NCBI GenBank assembly: GCA_963747835.1
Contig: CAVVGO010000005.1
Coordinates: 682,001 to 746,000, forward strand
Length of the DNA stretch: 64,000 nucleotides
Origin: JAJPKK01 sp963747835
GTDB lineage: Bacteria > Pseudomonadota > Alphaproteobacteria > Rhizobiales > Xanthobacteraceae
Direction: 5' to 3'
Under the pieces are notes generated by a model, which saw only the letters and a program-made list of their open reading frames with translations, ran no database searches and was not told where the DNA came from. The position numbers and the translations under genes were made by a program. How positions within the stretch are numbered: position 1 is the stretch's first letter; each line of letters begins with the position of its first letter. Below, piece after piece: positions 1-9,375 of this stretch.

Positions 1-92
1 CGGGCATGACGACGGAAAGGTTATTCGATCACATCGGGATCTGCTCTGATCGACGGAACGATCGCGGACAATCGAGCCGCATCCCGCAGGCT

Positions 93-1055
93 CTAAACGC
101 CGATCCTTAGTTCACCCGTATTTTGAGCTCGCTGGTTTTGAGTCCGCTGGGCAGCAACCACCTCGTGCCGTGCGCGCATGAAATCGATGAGTGCGCGCAA
201 GGTTCCGGGCATTTGGCGGCGGCTTGGATAGTAGAGAAACACACCCGACATACGCCCGCGCCATTCCCCCAGCAGCGGAACCAGCGCTCCGTTAGCAATG
301 TGGGTCCTGATGAGAGGCTCGGAAACATAGCCGATGCCGATGCCGTCGAGCACGCCTTTCACCACGAGGTTCATGTCGTTCACGGTGAGCGTGCCATCGA
401 CGGGCACTTCGAGCCGCCGGCCGGCGCTCTCGAACACCCATGGCTGAATCGAACCGTCCCAATCGAGGCGCAACCGCACGCAGTTCTGTGCGTGGAGGTC
501 CTCAGGCCTAAAGGGATGCGGTCGACCAGCCAGATAGGCCGGCGAGGCCACGGCCATCACGGGAAATTCGTCGAGAAGACGCACCGCAATCATGTCTTTC
601 GCAATCCGCTCGCCGATATGAATGCCGGCGTCAAATCGACCGCTCACGATATCGCTATGGGTATCGTCGGCAACGACTTCGAGTTTAATCTCGGGAAATT
701 GGCGCAGGAATTGCGGCAGCAGAGGACAGACGAGGGTGAGAGCCGCTACCCTTGAAATGGTCAGCCTCAACGTGCCAACGGGACTGTCGCGGAACGAATT
801 GACGGCCTCTATGGCCTTCTCGACGCCGTCCAGAACCGGCTGCGCATCGGCCAGCAGGCGCTCACCCGCGTCCGTCAGCGCAACGCTGCGGGTGGTGCGA
901 TTGAGCAGGCGAACCCCCAGTCTTTCTTCAAACGATCGAATCGTCTGGCTGAGGGTCGAGGGTGAAAGTCCCAATTGCGCAGAAGCTTTTCTGAAGCTCC
1001 GGTGCTCAGCGACCGCGACGAAGGCGCTGAGATCGGCAAATTGAGTCCCTCTCAT
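93..1055 (-). CDS. LysR-family transcriptional regulator
   Basis: The 320-residue product has the LysR layout. An N-terminal winged helix-turn-helix (residues about 5-65) contains FRKASAQLGLSPSTLSQ and the RLGVRLLNRTTRSVALT wing region. A periplasmic-binding-protein-like effector domain fills residues 90-300. The effector half resembles the subgroup with SPAYLAGRP and VNDMNLVVKGVLDGIGIGY, typical of DNA-binding regulators of the DsdC/AaeR type. It is a cytoplasmic DNA-binding protein whose ligand cannot be read from sequence. No divergent target gene is in the window: the next gene upstream (1246-2739) is on the same strand, 190 bases away, and the other side is the window edge. The ATG at 1055 gives a normal family length. 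The family call is secure, the function is not. Confidence 0.9.
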   Translation of the reverse strand: MRGTQFADLSAFVAVAEHRSFRKASAQLGLSPSTLSQTIRSFEERLGVRLLNRTTRSVALTDAGERLLADAQPVLDGVEKAIEAVNSFRDSPVGTLRLTISRVAALTLVCPLLPQFLRQFPEIKLEVVADDTHSDIVSGRFDAGIHIGERIAKDMIAVRLLDEFPVMAVASPAYLAGRPHPFRPEDLHAQNCVRLRLDWDGSIQPWVFESAGRRLEVPVDGTLTVNDMNLVVKGVLDGIGIGYVSEPLIRTHIANGALVPLLGEWRGRMSGVFLYYPSRRQMPGTLRALIDFMRARHEVVAAQRTQNQRAQNTGELRIGV

Positions 1056-1245
1056 TCGAACATCCCGCGACTGGCCAACATCCTGCGACTAGCAGTGTGT
1101 GTCTGGCGTTGACGTGGCCGTGCACATAGTGCGCTTCTGCGCGCACGCAAGCCGATAAGCCGGTGGGGTGGACGCGGGGCTGCTCTACGTTTTTGAGCGT
1201 GCGGCGTCTTTCAGACACGGATGCCCGCGGCGTGCGCACCGATCG

Positions 1246-2739
1246 TCAGAACGGCCACGTCGCGCGCGCGTTTGCGGACCATATCTCGTAGCCCGCACCG
1301 AGACCGCCCAGTTCGCCGCCGAGCGAGAGGACGGCATTGTTGCGCAACGTAAAAGCAAGGCCCGACGTCACCCGCGCCGACCAGCCGTCCTTGATGCCGA
1401 CGAACGGGATGCCGACCGGGAGCGCGGAATCCGACGAGAAATTGAAATCGCCGTAAACGCCCACATAAGGTGACATGATCACGTCGGGGGCGATCATCCA
1501 AGGGTAGAGCGCCTTTCCGCCGGTTGAGACGCGGCTTTCGGAGAAGCCGCGCGCGGCCTGAGCGGTGCCGAGCGTATCGGTGAAGGCGTCGTCGCGTTCC
1601 CACAGCGTGTAGATGCGGGCCGATGGTTCCAGCGTCCAGCCGGAGAGCCGATAGGTGCCGGTGAATCCGCCCGCGCCAAGCCAGCGCGAGCCAGTGAACG
1701 ACCCCGACGCAGTGCCCGCGGTGCCGTTGTAGGAAACGTCAGTCCAACCGACCTTGCCGTCGACCCGCCAGTGCTCGGCGAAGCGCCATGCCGCGTAGCC
1801 GCCGGCGGTCCCACCCTCGCCGGTCATGCGGCCGGAGATCGACGCCATCGAAAACAGGAAGTTCTCGTAACCGCCGAACAGGCCGACCAGGAAATCCGAC
1901 GTCAGCTTGCGGCCGATGCCGGCAGTGACATTGAGCTGGCTGCCGTGCTGGCCGTTGGCGTCGGTTTGGTCGAAGCCGGTGCCGCGCATGTCGGCCCAAG
2001 CGCTCCACAGCCGATCGAACGTCGGCTGCGGTGCCGGGGGCGCCTTGGTGTATCCCGCCGCATAAGCAAGCGCGTCGAAAGCATCCTGGGTGCGCTGGCT
2101 CGGCTGCGGCTCGGCGGCGAAGTTGATCGCCAGTCCGTTGGAGCTGCCGGTGATCGGCGTACCGCCCGGCGAGAACGCATCGTTGATGGCGCTATCGATG
2201 GCACCGGTAATCGCTTGGCCTGACGCCGTCGCGACAAATTTGGTAGCCGCGATCTCAAGCAAATTCAAGTTCTGGCTGTCGACCGGGATGGTGTTCGACG
2301 CCGCCGTGTTGGCGGAACTCCCAGCAGGAGTGCAAGTCGCCGTAATAGCCACTGATCCGGCACCAAAAACTGAAAGTTCTACAAATGCAGCCGTCTCCGG
2401 ATAAGGAGCAGTGTCGGTGACAACGGTTATTGCGTTCGGAATTGGACTGATAGGGACGGCCGAATTGTTCACGGGGTTGCCGAATAGCGCAAGGAAACTG
2501 GCGCCGTTGGATAGCCCCGTTCCGGTTACCGTGTAGGTAATTTTGTCGCCAGTCGCGAATGTTGCCGCAAGAAAAGGGCCGGCGAAGCTAAATTGCGTAA
2601 AGTTCGTGATGTTGAGTCCGCCGGCGTTTACCGCCGCACAGCCTGCCGAAAGCGCCCAAGCCTCGGCCGACCATCCTAGCACGCCGCATAGTCCCATCAG
2701 CACGATGAGGCCCGCATGCCGCAGCGACGTTATCGCCAT
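1246..2739 (-). CDS. Secreted autotransporter beta-barrel domain protein
   Basis: A signal peptide (MAITSLRHAG... to about residue 29, ending AWA) precedes a passenger of about 190 residues rich in Gly, Thr and Asn. The passenger has an IPT/Ig-like stretch (TGDKITYTVTGTGLSNGASF). The C-terminal 270 residues are an autotransporter-type 12-strand barrel with alternating aromatic and hydrophobic strands, ending in the terminal Phe (ARATWPF) recognised by the BAM machinery. The segment RLWSAWADMRGTGFDQTD is characteristic of the barrel entrance. The start chosen is the ATG at 2739, because translation further upstream would place 22 non-signal residues before the signal peptide; AAGG lies about 10 bases ahead of this ATG. 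It probably sits in the outer membrane with a small exposed passenger. The ligand is unknown. Confidence 0.82.
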   Translation of the reverse strand: MAITSLRHAGLIVLMGLCGVLGWSAEAWALSAGCAAVNAGGLNITNFTQFSFAGPFLAATFATGDKITYTVTGTGLSNGASFLALFGNPVNNSAVPISPIPNAITVVTDTAPYPETAAFVELSVFGAGSVAITATCTPAGSSANTAASNTIPVDSQNLNLLEIAATKFVATASGQAITGAIDSAINDAFSPGGTPITGSSNGLAINFAAEPQPSQRTQDAFDALAYAAGYTKAPPAPQPTFDRLWSAWADMRGTGFDQTDANGQHGSQLNVTAGIGRKLTSDFLVGLFGGYENFLFSMASISGRMTGEGGTAGGYAAWRFAEHWRVDGKVGWTDVSYNGTAGTASGSFTGSRWLGAGGFTGTYRLSGWTLEPSARIYTLWERDDAFTDTLGTAQAARGFSESRVSTGGKALYPWMIAPDVIMSPYVGVYGDFNFSSDSALPVGIPFVGIKDGWSARVTSGLAFTLRNNAVLSLGGELGGLGAGYEIWSANARATWPF

Positions 2740-3055
2740 TCCCGCGCCTTCTACGTCTGTCGGACCAACACACCGACTGCGATTCTGAAAGGAACTCACG
2801 CACACGGTATGTTGCCGACGAGGCGGCGTTGCTCAACATAGACGGTTCGGCAATTGCCGTGTCAACGTTGGGCCGCGCGAACGCGAGGATTTTCCACTGC
2901 TATCGCCGAAGAATTGCTCTGCGCTTCGAGACGAGAGTTGCAGGATTGCGCCAACTGCTTTGAAAACGCAGGATGCGCAAGGATTAATATCATCCCTCTC
3001 TGAGTCACATTGTTCGGATCGAAAGGGCTCAATTCGATAAGCGCTGAGGAAGACA

Positions 3056-3082
3056 TTGACTGACTAGGAATAGTCCTATAAT
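3056..3082 (+). promoter_or_regulatory. Candidate sigma-70 promoter with internal dyad
   Basis: TTGACT (3056-3061) and a perfect TATAAT (3077-3082) are separated by 15 bases. The spacer holds the dyad GACTA-ggaa-TAGTC, a plausible operator. It points toward the DAHP synthase gene 437 bases downstream. The short spacer argues for an activator or for misassignment. Confidence 0.4.
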
Positions 3083-3518
3083 GTTGGTACGGATCCTCGC
3101 TGAACGAGGACGGGAGCGCAGCGCTTGGAATTGATCGACCATTTCGGCGAAACAAAGCCACCGCGCACGGCAAAACGGCGCCATGCCGACATCCTGTCGA
3201 GGCCCCATTTGGAATTCGCTGCTATTGCCTGCTCCGCAACGCATTTCGCTGTTCCCGACGCGAAAATTCGCTGTTCCGCGTGGAGCAGCGAATCGCGTGC
3301 AAACCGTTGGAGTTGTTTTCGGAAATGACCTCGATCAGCCCCGAAACGTGCAAAAAAGGCCCACAAATCGAGAAATTCCCTGATATTTTCGCTGCTCGCA
3401 GGGAAAGCACCCCGCGCTCGCCGGCCCGTCGCAGTGGCGTTGCGGCGCGGCCATCGTGTATAAGCCGCGCCAAATCGCAATCGTCAGGGGCTTCGCCCCA
3501 ACCCAGGAGTATCGCGTG
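3083..3518 (+). other. Long non-coding leader upstream of DAHP synthase
   Basis: No convincing gene lies between the autotransporter gene and the DAHP synthase start. The stretch 3083-3518 is less GC-rich than its surroundings and carries two clean hairpins: TCCTCG/CGAGGA just after the candidate promoter, and ATTCGCTG/CAGCGAAT at 3266-3293. It also has a short direct repeat of TTCGCTGTTCC. It may be a structured 5' leader. A 67-codon TTG-initiated frame at 3125 is not convincing. Confidence 0.35.
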
Positions 3519-4907
3519 ATGGCCGAGCGTTGGACGCCCGACGGCTGGCGCGGCAAGCCGATCCAGCAGGTGCCGGACTATCCGGATTTGGTGGCGCTTG
3601 CCGAGGTCGAGAAGCAGCTGGCGAGTTTTCCGCCGCTGGTTTTTGCAGGCGAGGCGCGGCGCCTGACCAAGCAGCTTGCGCGCGTCGCGGCCGGCGAAGC
3701 GTTCCTGCTCCATGGCGGGGACTGCGCCGAGAGCTTTGCCGAGCACGGCGCCAACAACATCCGCGACTTCTTCCGCGTGTTCCTCCAGATGGCGGTGGTG
3801 CTGACCTATGCGGCGGCGCTGCCGGTGGTGAAGATCGGCCGCATCGCCGGCCAGTTCGCCAAGCCCCGCACCGCGCCCACAGAGACGCGCAACGGCATCG
3901 AGCTGCCGAGCTATCGCGGCGACATCGTCAACGGCAATGACTTCACCAAGGCGGCGCGCACGCCCGATCCGCGCCGCCAGATCGAGGCGTTCCGCCAGTC
4001 GGCCGCGACCCTCAACCTACTGCGCGCGTTTGCCCAGGGCGGCTACGCCAATCTCGGCAGCGTGCATAAATGGATGCTCGGCTTCGTCAAGGACTCACCG
4101 CAGTCGCGCCGCTACACCGAATTGGCCGACCGCATTTCGGAGACGCTCGGCTTCATGCAGGCGATCGGGCTCGACCTCGAGGACCATCCGGAGCTGCGCA
4201 CCACCGACATCTATACGAGCCACGAGGCGCTGCTGCTCGGCTACGAGCAGGCCATGACCCGGATCGATTCGACCAGCGGCGACTGGTACTGCACCTCCGG
4301 CCACTTCCTGTGGATCGGCGATCGCACCCGCCAGCCCGATCACGCCCACGTGGAGTATTGCCGCGGCATCAAGAACCCGCTCGGCCTCAAATGCGGGCCG
4401 TCATCGCGGCCCGACGACCTGCTGCGGCTGATCGATATCCTCAACCCGGACAACGAACCGGGCCGGCTCACCTTGATCTGCCGGATGGGCGCCGACAAGG
4501 CCGCCGACCTGCTGCCGCCGCTGATCCGCGCGGTGAAGCGCGAACGGCGCGAGGTGGTGTGGTCGTGCGATCCGATGCACGGCAACACCATATCGTCGGC
4601 GTCCGGCTACAAGACGCGGCCGTTCGACCGCATCCTGTCGGAGGTCAAGAGCTTCTTCGCCATCCACGCGGCGGAAGGCACCTACGCGGGCGGCGTCCAT
4701 CTGGAAATGACCGGGCAGGACGTGACCGAATGCACCGGCGGCGCGCGCGCCATCAGCGACGAGGATTTGAACGATCGCTACCACACCTTCTGCGATCCGC
4801 GGCTCAACGCCGAACAGTCGATCGAGCTTGCGTTCCTGGTCGCCGAATTGCTGAAGAAGGAACGTATCGGCCGGGCCGTGCCGCTGCCGGCCGCATCGGG
4901 GCTCTAG
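3519..4907 (+). CDS. aroG: Class II 3-deoxy-7-phosphoheptulonate (DAHP) synthase
   Basis: This enzyme condenses phosphoenolpyruvate and erythrose-4-phosphate, the first step of the shikimate pathway, in the cytoplasm. The 462-residue product is a full-length plant/Mycobacterium-type (class II) synthase. It opens with WTPDGWRGKPIQQVPDYPD and contains the class II signatures LHGGDCAESF, VKIGRIAGQFAKPR, KWMLGF, SGHFLWIGDRTRQ, HVEYCRGIKNPLGLK and VWSCDPMHGNT (PEP/metal site), ending with a conserved GGVHLEMTGQDVTEC region. The start at 3519 is supported by AGGAG nine bases upstream; the longer in-frame reading from 3456 adds non-family residues. It is monocistronic, preceded by a long leader and followed by a REP-like palindrome. 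Confidence 0.96.
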   Translation: MAERWTPDGWRGKPIQQVPDYPDLVALAEVEKQLASFPPLVFAGEARRLTKQLARVAAGEAFLLHGGDCAESFAEHGANNIRDFFRVFLQMAVVLTYAAALPVVKIGRIAGQFAKPRTAPTETRNGIELPSYRGDIVNGNDFTKAARTPDPRRQIEAFRQSAATLNLLRAFAQGGYANLGSVHKWMLGFVKDSPQSRRYTELADRISETLGFMQAIGLDLEDHPELRTTDIYTSHEALLLGYEQAMTRIDSTSGDWYCTSGHFLWIGDRTRQPDHAHVEYCRGIKNPLGLKCGPSSRPDDLLRLIDILNPDNEPGRLTLICRMGADKAADLLPPLIRAVKRERREVVWSCDPMHGNTISSASGYKTRPFDRILSEVKSFFAIHAAEGTYAGGVHLEMTGQDVTECTGGARAISDEDLNDRYHTFCDPRLNAEQSIELAFLVAELLKKERIGRAVPLPAASGL

Positions 4908-4936
4908 AGCGGATGCCGACGAGATAAACGCGGTCG

Positions 4937-5021
4937 GTAGGGTGGGCAAAGCGAAGCGTGCCCACGCGGCGAAACGCGGCAAACCAAGCCGTGTGGGCAC
5001 GCTTCGCTTTGCCCACCCTAC
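4937..5021. repeat. REP-like palindrome, GTAGGGTGGGCAAAG family
   Basis: Perfect inverted repeat with 29-base arms (4937-4965 and 4993-5021) around a 27-base loop, between the converging DAHP synthase and chemotaxis-receptor genes. The same family recurs at 9125-9204. Translation of such elements creates spurious VGKAKRAH-type peptides. It may act as a bidirectional terminator as well as being a mobile palindrome. Confidence 0.85.
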
Positions 5022-5078
5022 AGTTGATTCCACTTGATCGATTCTGCTGGAGGAAGCAGAGGAGCCGCCCTGATGATG

Positions 5079-7181
5079 TCACGCGGCCCGCACCGTCTGG
5101 AGGAACTTGTCGACCTCGACTTTGAGGCGACCGCTTTCCTTCGACAGCGATTGCGCCGAGGACAGCACCCGGGTGGAGGCGGTGCCGGTGTCGCCGGCGC
5201 CGCGGTTGACCTCGGTGATGTTGGAGGCGACTTCGGCGGTGCCCTGGGCGGCCGCGCCGACGTTGCGGGCGATTTCGCGGGTGGCCGCGCCCTGTTCCTC
5301 CACGGCGGCTGCGATTGTCGACGAGATATCGGAAATCCGGCCGATGGTCCCGCAGATCTCCTTGATGGCCGCGACCAATTCCTGGGTCGCCGCCTGCATG
5401 CCGGCGATCTGGGTGCCGATCTCTTCGGTCGCCTTGGCGGTCTGGGCGGCGAGCGCCTTGACCTCGGAGGCGACCACCGCGAAGCCGCGGCCGGCCTCGC
5501 CGGCGCGCGCCGCCTCGATGGTGGCGTTGAGGGCGAGGAGGTTTGTCTGTTCGGCAATGGCGGTGATGAGCTTGACGACGTCGCCGATGCGGCCGGCGGA
5601 TTGCGACAGCGCGGCGATGCGCTGGTCGGTCCGCGACGCCTGGGTCACCGCTTCCGCGGCGATCTTGCTCAACTCCTGCATCTGGCGTGCGATCTCGGTG
5701 ACGGACGTCGTCATCTCCTCGGTCGCGGAGGCAACCGACTGGACGTTCATCGACGCCTCTTCGGATGCGCCGGCCACCACGGAGGACAGCCGCTGGGTCA
5801 CCTCGGCGGTCTGCGACAGGGTCCCGGCGGCGGACTCGAGATCGGCCGACGCCGAGGTCAGCGAATCCACGATGTCGCCGACCGCGGTCTGGAATTGGCT
5901 GGCGAGGCTTTGCATCGCGGCGCGCTTCTCGGCGGCGGTCTGCTCCGCGGCGGCCTTCTGGCGCATCGCCTCGCGCTCGTCGGCCGCCTGCTTGTCGGCG
6001 GTGGTGCGGGCCGCGGTTTCCTTCTGCTCCGCTTCCATCGCCCGCATGCGGATCAGGTTGGCGCGGAAACTCTCGGTCGCCCGCGCCATGGCGCCGATCT
6101 CGTCGCTGCGCTCGACGCTCGGAACCGTCACGTCGTAATGGCCGTCCCGCAGCATTTCCATGGTGCGGCCGAGATTGCCGAGAAGGCCGCGCAGCATGCC
6201 GATCGCCGTCCGGCTCATCATCAGCACGGCGGCGAACACCGCAAGCGACACCGCCAGCAGCGCGACGAGGTTGCGCCACGCTGCGTCGGAAATGCTGTCG
6301 GATTCCGCCGCGATGCCGTCAATGGTGGTGTTCAGCACGGTCTTCATCACGCTCGTCAGATCGCGCTGGAGGTCGGCCCATTGCTTGACCTGCGTCTCGG
6401 CGGCGGGCGTTCCGGTGTTCTTCAGGATGAGTTCGCGCAGGTCCTGCAGCGCGCGGCCGTTGGCTGCGTCGAAGGCCTGGTAGGTCCTGACCGGCTCCGC
6501 GGGCGCGAAGTCCTGGAACAGCTTACCGAAGGTCGCATTGAAGCTCATGTTCTTTCCCATCAGCAGCAGCGTGCTCACCGGGAGCTGTCCCTTCTGCAAC
6601 GCGAAGGCGCCGATGCCGCGCTGGATCAGTGCGCTCTCGTTGAACTGCAGCGTCGCGTAGAGCCCGAAAATCCGGCGCGACAGGATCGGGTCGCTGGCGA
6701 TTGCGGCCGCGGTGCCGACGAGATCGGTCGAGCGCTGCGATACCTGGGACACGAAGCTGGTGGTGATTTCGACCGACGTGATGGCCTTGGCATCGACCTT
6801 CTCGCGCATCGCGACGAGGTCGCGCACCTTTTCATCGAGGACCCTCAATTGCTCGTCGAGCTTGGGGTCCCTGACGATGCTGGCGGCTGCCGCTTCGCGC
6901 ACGCCGCGATAATATTCGTCGGTGCCGCGCCGCGCCGCGTCGACCACCGACTGGGAACCGGTGCCGGTGAGCATCTCGCGGGTGGACCCGCCCTCGGCCG
7001 GTATCGCGATGCCGCCGAGCCGCGCGGCCGCGGTGGCGATGCGGGCGAGCGACGCGGCGCGGGTCACCTCGCCGTAGCGCTCCCAGCTTTCATAGGTCAG
7101 CATGGCGGCACAGAGGGTCGCCGCCGCGAGCGGCAAGCAGACGAGGATCATGAGAAGCTTGGAAAAGGCGATGCGGCGCAC
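5079..7181 (-). CDS. Methyl-accepting chemotaxis protein
   Basis: The 700-residue transducer has an N-terminal membrane anchor (MILVCLPLAAATLCAAML), a periplasmic sensory region of roughly 260 residues, and a second membrane segment near residue 300 (NLVALLAVSLAVFAAVLMM). A HAMP linker (GLLGNLGRTMEMLRDGHYDV) leads to a long cytoplasmic coiled coil with the signalling hairpin TNLLALNATIEAARAGE and GRGFAVVASEVKALA, which binds CheA/CheW. No C-terminal NWETF-like tether for CheR/CheB is present. The start is a GTG at 7181 with GGAG about nine bases upstream. The sensed ligand is unknown, and no other che genes are nearby, so it probably feeds a system encoded elsewhere. Confidence 0.94.
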   Translation of the reverse strand: MRRIAFSKLLMILVCLPLAAATLCAAMLTYESWERYGEVTRAASLARIATAAARLGGIAIPAEGGSTREMLTGTGSQSVVDAARRGTDEYYRGVREAAAASIVRDPKLDEQLRVLDEKVRDLVAMREKVDAKAITSVEITTSFVSQVSQRSTDLVGTAAAIASDPILSRRIFGLYATLQFNESALIQRGIGAFALQKGQLPVSTLLLMGKNMSFNATFGKLFQDFAPAEPVRTYQAFDAANGRALQDLRELILKNTGTPAAETQVKQWADLQRDLTSVMKTVLNTTIDGIAAESDSISDAAWRNLVALLAVSLAVFAAVLMMSRTAIGMLRGLLGNLGRTMEMLRDGHYDVTVPSVERSDEIGAMARATESFRANLIRMRAMEAEQKETAARTTADKQAADEREAMRQKAAAEQTAAEKRAAMQSLASQFQTAVGDIVDSLTSASADLESAAGTLSQTAEVTQRLSSVVAGASEEASMNVQSVASATEEMTTSVTEIARQMQELSKIAAEAVTQASRTDQRIAALSQSAGRIGDVVKLITAIAEQTNLLALNATIEAARAGEAGRGFAVVASEVKALAAQTAKATEEIGTQIAGMQAATQELVAAIKEICGTIGRISDISSTIAAAVEEQGAATREIARNVGAAAQGTAEVASNITEVNRGAGDTGTASTRVLSSAQSLSKESGRLKVEVDKFLQTVRAA

Positions 7182-7345
7182 GGTTGTGTTCTCCGGGGGG
7201 AATCTTTGAGAGGCCGGTATTATCCGCGCGACCCGTTAAGTCGGGCTTAACCGTACCGGACCGCGGCCGGTCCGGCGGCCATCACCCGCACCGACGCGGT
7301 GGTCCCGGATTGCCGCGCCGCGGGGCAGGCGCTAGATGAGAGCCC

Positions 7346-9085
7346 ATGAACGCCCGCCCCGCTGACCGGCTTGCCATCACCATCGCCCAGCTCGATCCGA
7401 TTGTCGGCGACGTCGCCGGCAATGCCGACAAGGCGCGTGCCGCGCGCGCCAAGGCGGCTGCCGCCGGCGCCGACCTGATCGTATTTTCCGAGCTGTTCAT
7501 CTGCGGCTACCCGCCGGAGGACCTGGTACTCAAGCCAGCCCTCCAGGCGGCCTGCCGCGCTGCCGTCGAGACGCTTGCCGGCGAAACGGCGGATGGCGGC
7601 CCGGCGATGCTGATCGGCACGCCCTGGGTCGAAGACGGCAGGCTCTACAACGCGGTGGCGCTGCTCGACGGCGGGCGCATCGCGAGCCTGCGCTTCAAGG
7701 TCGACCTGCCGAACTACGGCGTGTTCGACGAGAAGCGCGTGTTCTCGCCCGGCCCGTTGCCGGGGCCGGTGAACTTTCGCGGCGTGCGCATCGGCGTACC
7801 GATCTGCGAGGACATCTGGGGGGCGGAGCCGGTGGAATGCATCGGCGAGACCGGCGGCGAAATCCTGCTGGTGCCGAACGGTTCGCCGTACCGGCGCGGC
7901 GTCACCGACGAGCGTCTCAACGTGGCGGTGGCCCGCGTCAGGGAGGCCGGGCTGCCGCTCGTCTATGTGAACCAGGTCGGCGGCCAGGACGAGTTGGTGT
8001 TCGAAGGCGCGTCCTTTGTGCTCAACGCCGATCTCACCTACGCGGTGCAGTTTCCGGCGTTCCGCGAGGAGACCGCGACGGTGGTGTTCACCCGCACGGC
8101 GGACGGCTGGCGCGCCGTGCCGGGGCCGATCGAGCGCATCGAGACCGGCGATCATGCCGACTATGCGGCCTGCGTGCTGGGCCTGCGCGATTATGTCGAC
8201 AAGAACCGGTTTCCCGGCGTCGTCATCGGTCTGTCCGGCGGGGTCGATTCGGCGCTGTGCGCCGCGATGGCGGTCGACGCGCTCGGCGCCGCTCGGGTGC
8301 GGTGCGTGATGCTGCCCTATCGGTTCACCTCGCAGGACTCGTTTGACGACGCGGCCGCGGTCGCGAAAGCGCTCGGCATCCATTACGACGTGCTGCCGAT
8401 AGCGCCCGCGGTCGAAGGCCTCGAAAAGGCGATCGCGCCGCTCACGGCTGGCCTGCCGCGCGACGTTACCGAGGAGAACCTCCAGGCTCGCGCGCGCGGC
8501 ACCATCCTGATGGCGATCTCCAACAAGTTCGGCCTGATGGTGGTGACGACCGGCAACAAGTCGGAAATGTCGTCAGGCTACGCCACGCTCTACGGCGATA
8601 TGAACGGCGGCTTCAACCCGGTCAAGGACCTCTACAAGACCGAGGTCTACCGCCTGTCGCGGCTGCGCAATGAATGGCGGCCCGACGGCGCGCTCGGGCC
8701 CGCCGGCCGCGTCATCCCGGAGAACGTGCTGGTGCGCCCGCCGACCGCCGAATTGCGCGAGAACCAGACCGACCAGGATTCGCTTCCGCCCTATGACGTG
8801 CTCGATGCCGTGCTGGAACGCCTGATCGAGCGCGAGGAGCCGGTCGCTTCCATCGTGGAGGCGGGCTTCGACCGCGATCTCGTGATGCGGATCGAGCGCA
8901 TGTTGCACCTCGCCGAATACAAGCGCCGCCAGGCGGCGCCAGGCGTGAAGGTCACCCTGAAGAATTTCGGCCGCGACCGCCGCTACCCGATCGTGAACCG
9001 CTTCTGCGATCCCGGCGTCGCGCTGCCGCCGCCGGCGGCGTCGCCGGTCAAAGGCGCGGCCGCGAGCGAGGCGGTGGATTTCTAG
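7346..9085 (+). CDS. nadE: Glutamine-dependent NAD(+) synthetase
   Basis: It converts nicotinate adenine dinucleotide to NAD using ATP and glutamine, the last step of NAD synthesis. The N-terminal nitrilase-like glutaminase domain (residues about 8-260) shows the Glu-Lys-Cys triad: Glu in FSELFICGYPPEDL, Lys in LRFKVDLPNYGVFDEKR and Cys in VPICEDIWG. The C-terminal synthetase domain (about 275-560) has the ATP P-loop GLSGGVDSAL, the TTGNKSEMSSGYATLYGDM substrate loop and PTAELRENQTDQDSLPPYD. At 579 residues it is of normal length for the two-domain bacterial form. It is transcribed alone, with no pathway partner adjacent. Confidence 0.97.
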   Translation: MNARPADRLAITIAQLDPIVGDVAGNADKARAARAKAAAAGADLIVFSELFICGYPPEDLVLKPALQAACRAAVETLAGETADGGPAMLIGTPWVEDGRLYNAVALLDGGRIASLRFKVDLPNYGVFDEKRVFSPGPLPGPVNFRGVRIGVPICEDIWGAEPVECIGETGGEILLVPNGSPYRRGVTDERLNVAVARVREAGLPLVYVNQVGGQDELVFEGASFVLNADLTYAVQFPAFREETATVVFTRTADGWRAVPGPIERIETGDHADYAACVLGLRDYVDKNRFPGVVIGLSGGVDSALCAAMAVDALGAARVRCVMLPYRFTSQDSFDDAAAVAKALGIHYDVLPIAPAVEGLEKAIAPLTAGLPRDVTEENLQARARGTILMAISNKFGLMVVTTGNKSEMSSGYATLYGDMNGGFNPVKDLYKTEVYRLSRLRNEWRPDGALGPAGRVIPENVLVRPPTAELRENQTDQDSLPPYDVLDAVLERLIEREEPVASIVEAGFDRDLVMRIERMLHLAEYKRRQAAPGVKVTLKNFGRDRRYPIVNRFCDPGVALPPPAASPVKGAAASEAVDF

Positions 9086-9124
9086 AGCGCGTCCCGGCGA
9101 GATACATGCAGGGTGTGGCTGTGC

Positions 9125-9204
9125 GTAGGGTGGGCAAAGGCGCGCTCTTCGCGCCGTGCCCACGCGGCGAACCAAGCGTGGGCACGCTTCGCTTTGCCCA
9201 CCCT
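9125..9204. repeat. REP-like palindrome, second copy of the GTAGGGTGGGCAAAG family
   Basis: It has the same arms as the element at 4937-5021, beginning GTAGGGTGGGCAAAG and ending CTTTGCCCACCCT. Here the left arm is altered by an inserted GCGCGCTCTTCGCGCC stem. It lies just after nadE and before the IS110 element. Confidence 0.8.
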
Positions 9205-9375
9205 CATATGGGGCCTCTGGTCAAGCATCCCGAGCGGGGCTTGGGTGTTGTTTTTTGGCCTCCGGCGTAGCGGCGGCGCGCGGAGCCATGCGTAGCGCAG
9301 CGTGCCGCCGCGGTCCACACGCACTGGGACTGGCTTCCGGTGATTTATGCAGCTCACTGCATCACCTCATATCCG

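Noticed and set aside
3125..3328. A TTG-started 67-codon frame in the leader of DAHP synthase
   Set aside because: No good ribosome-binding site and the hairpins cross the frame; composition does not suggest a protein.
5034..7250. A 738-codon open frame on the plus strand opposite the chemotaxis receptor
   Set aside because: It is the antisense shadow of a GC-rich gene; the product has low-complexity Arg/Gly/His composition and no domain, while the minus strand encodes a clear transducer.
9082..9357. Frames encoding VGKAKRAH-type peptides near 4950 and 9200
   Set aside because: They are translations of the REP-like palindromes, a well-known source of spurious small proteins in this group.
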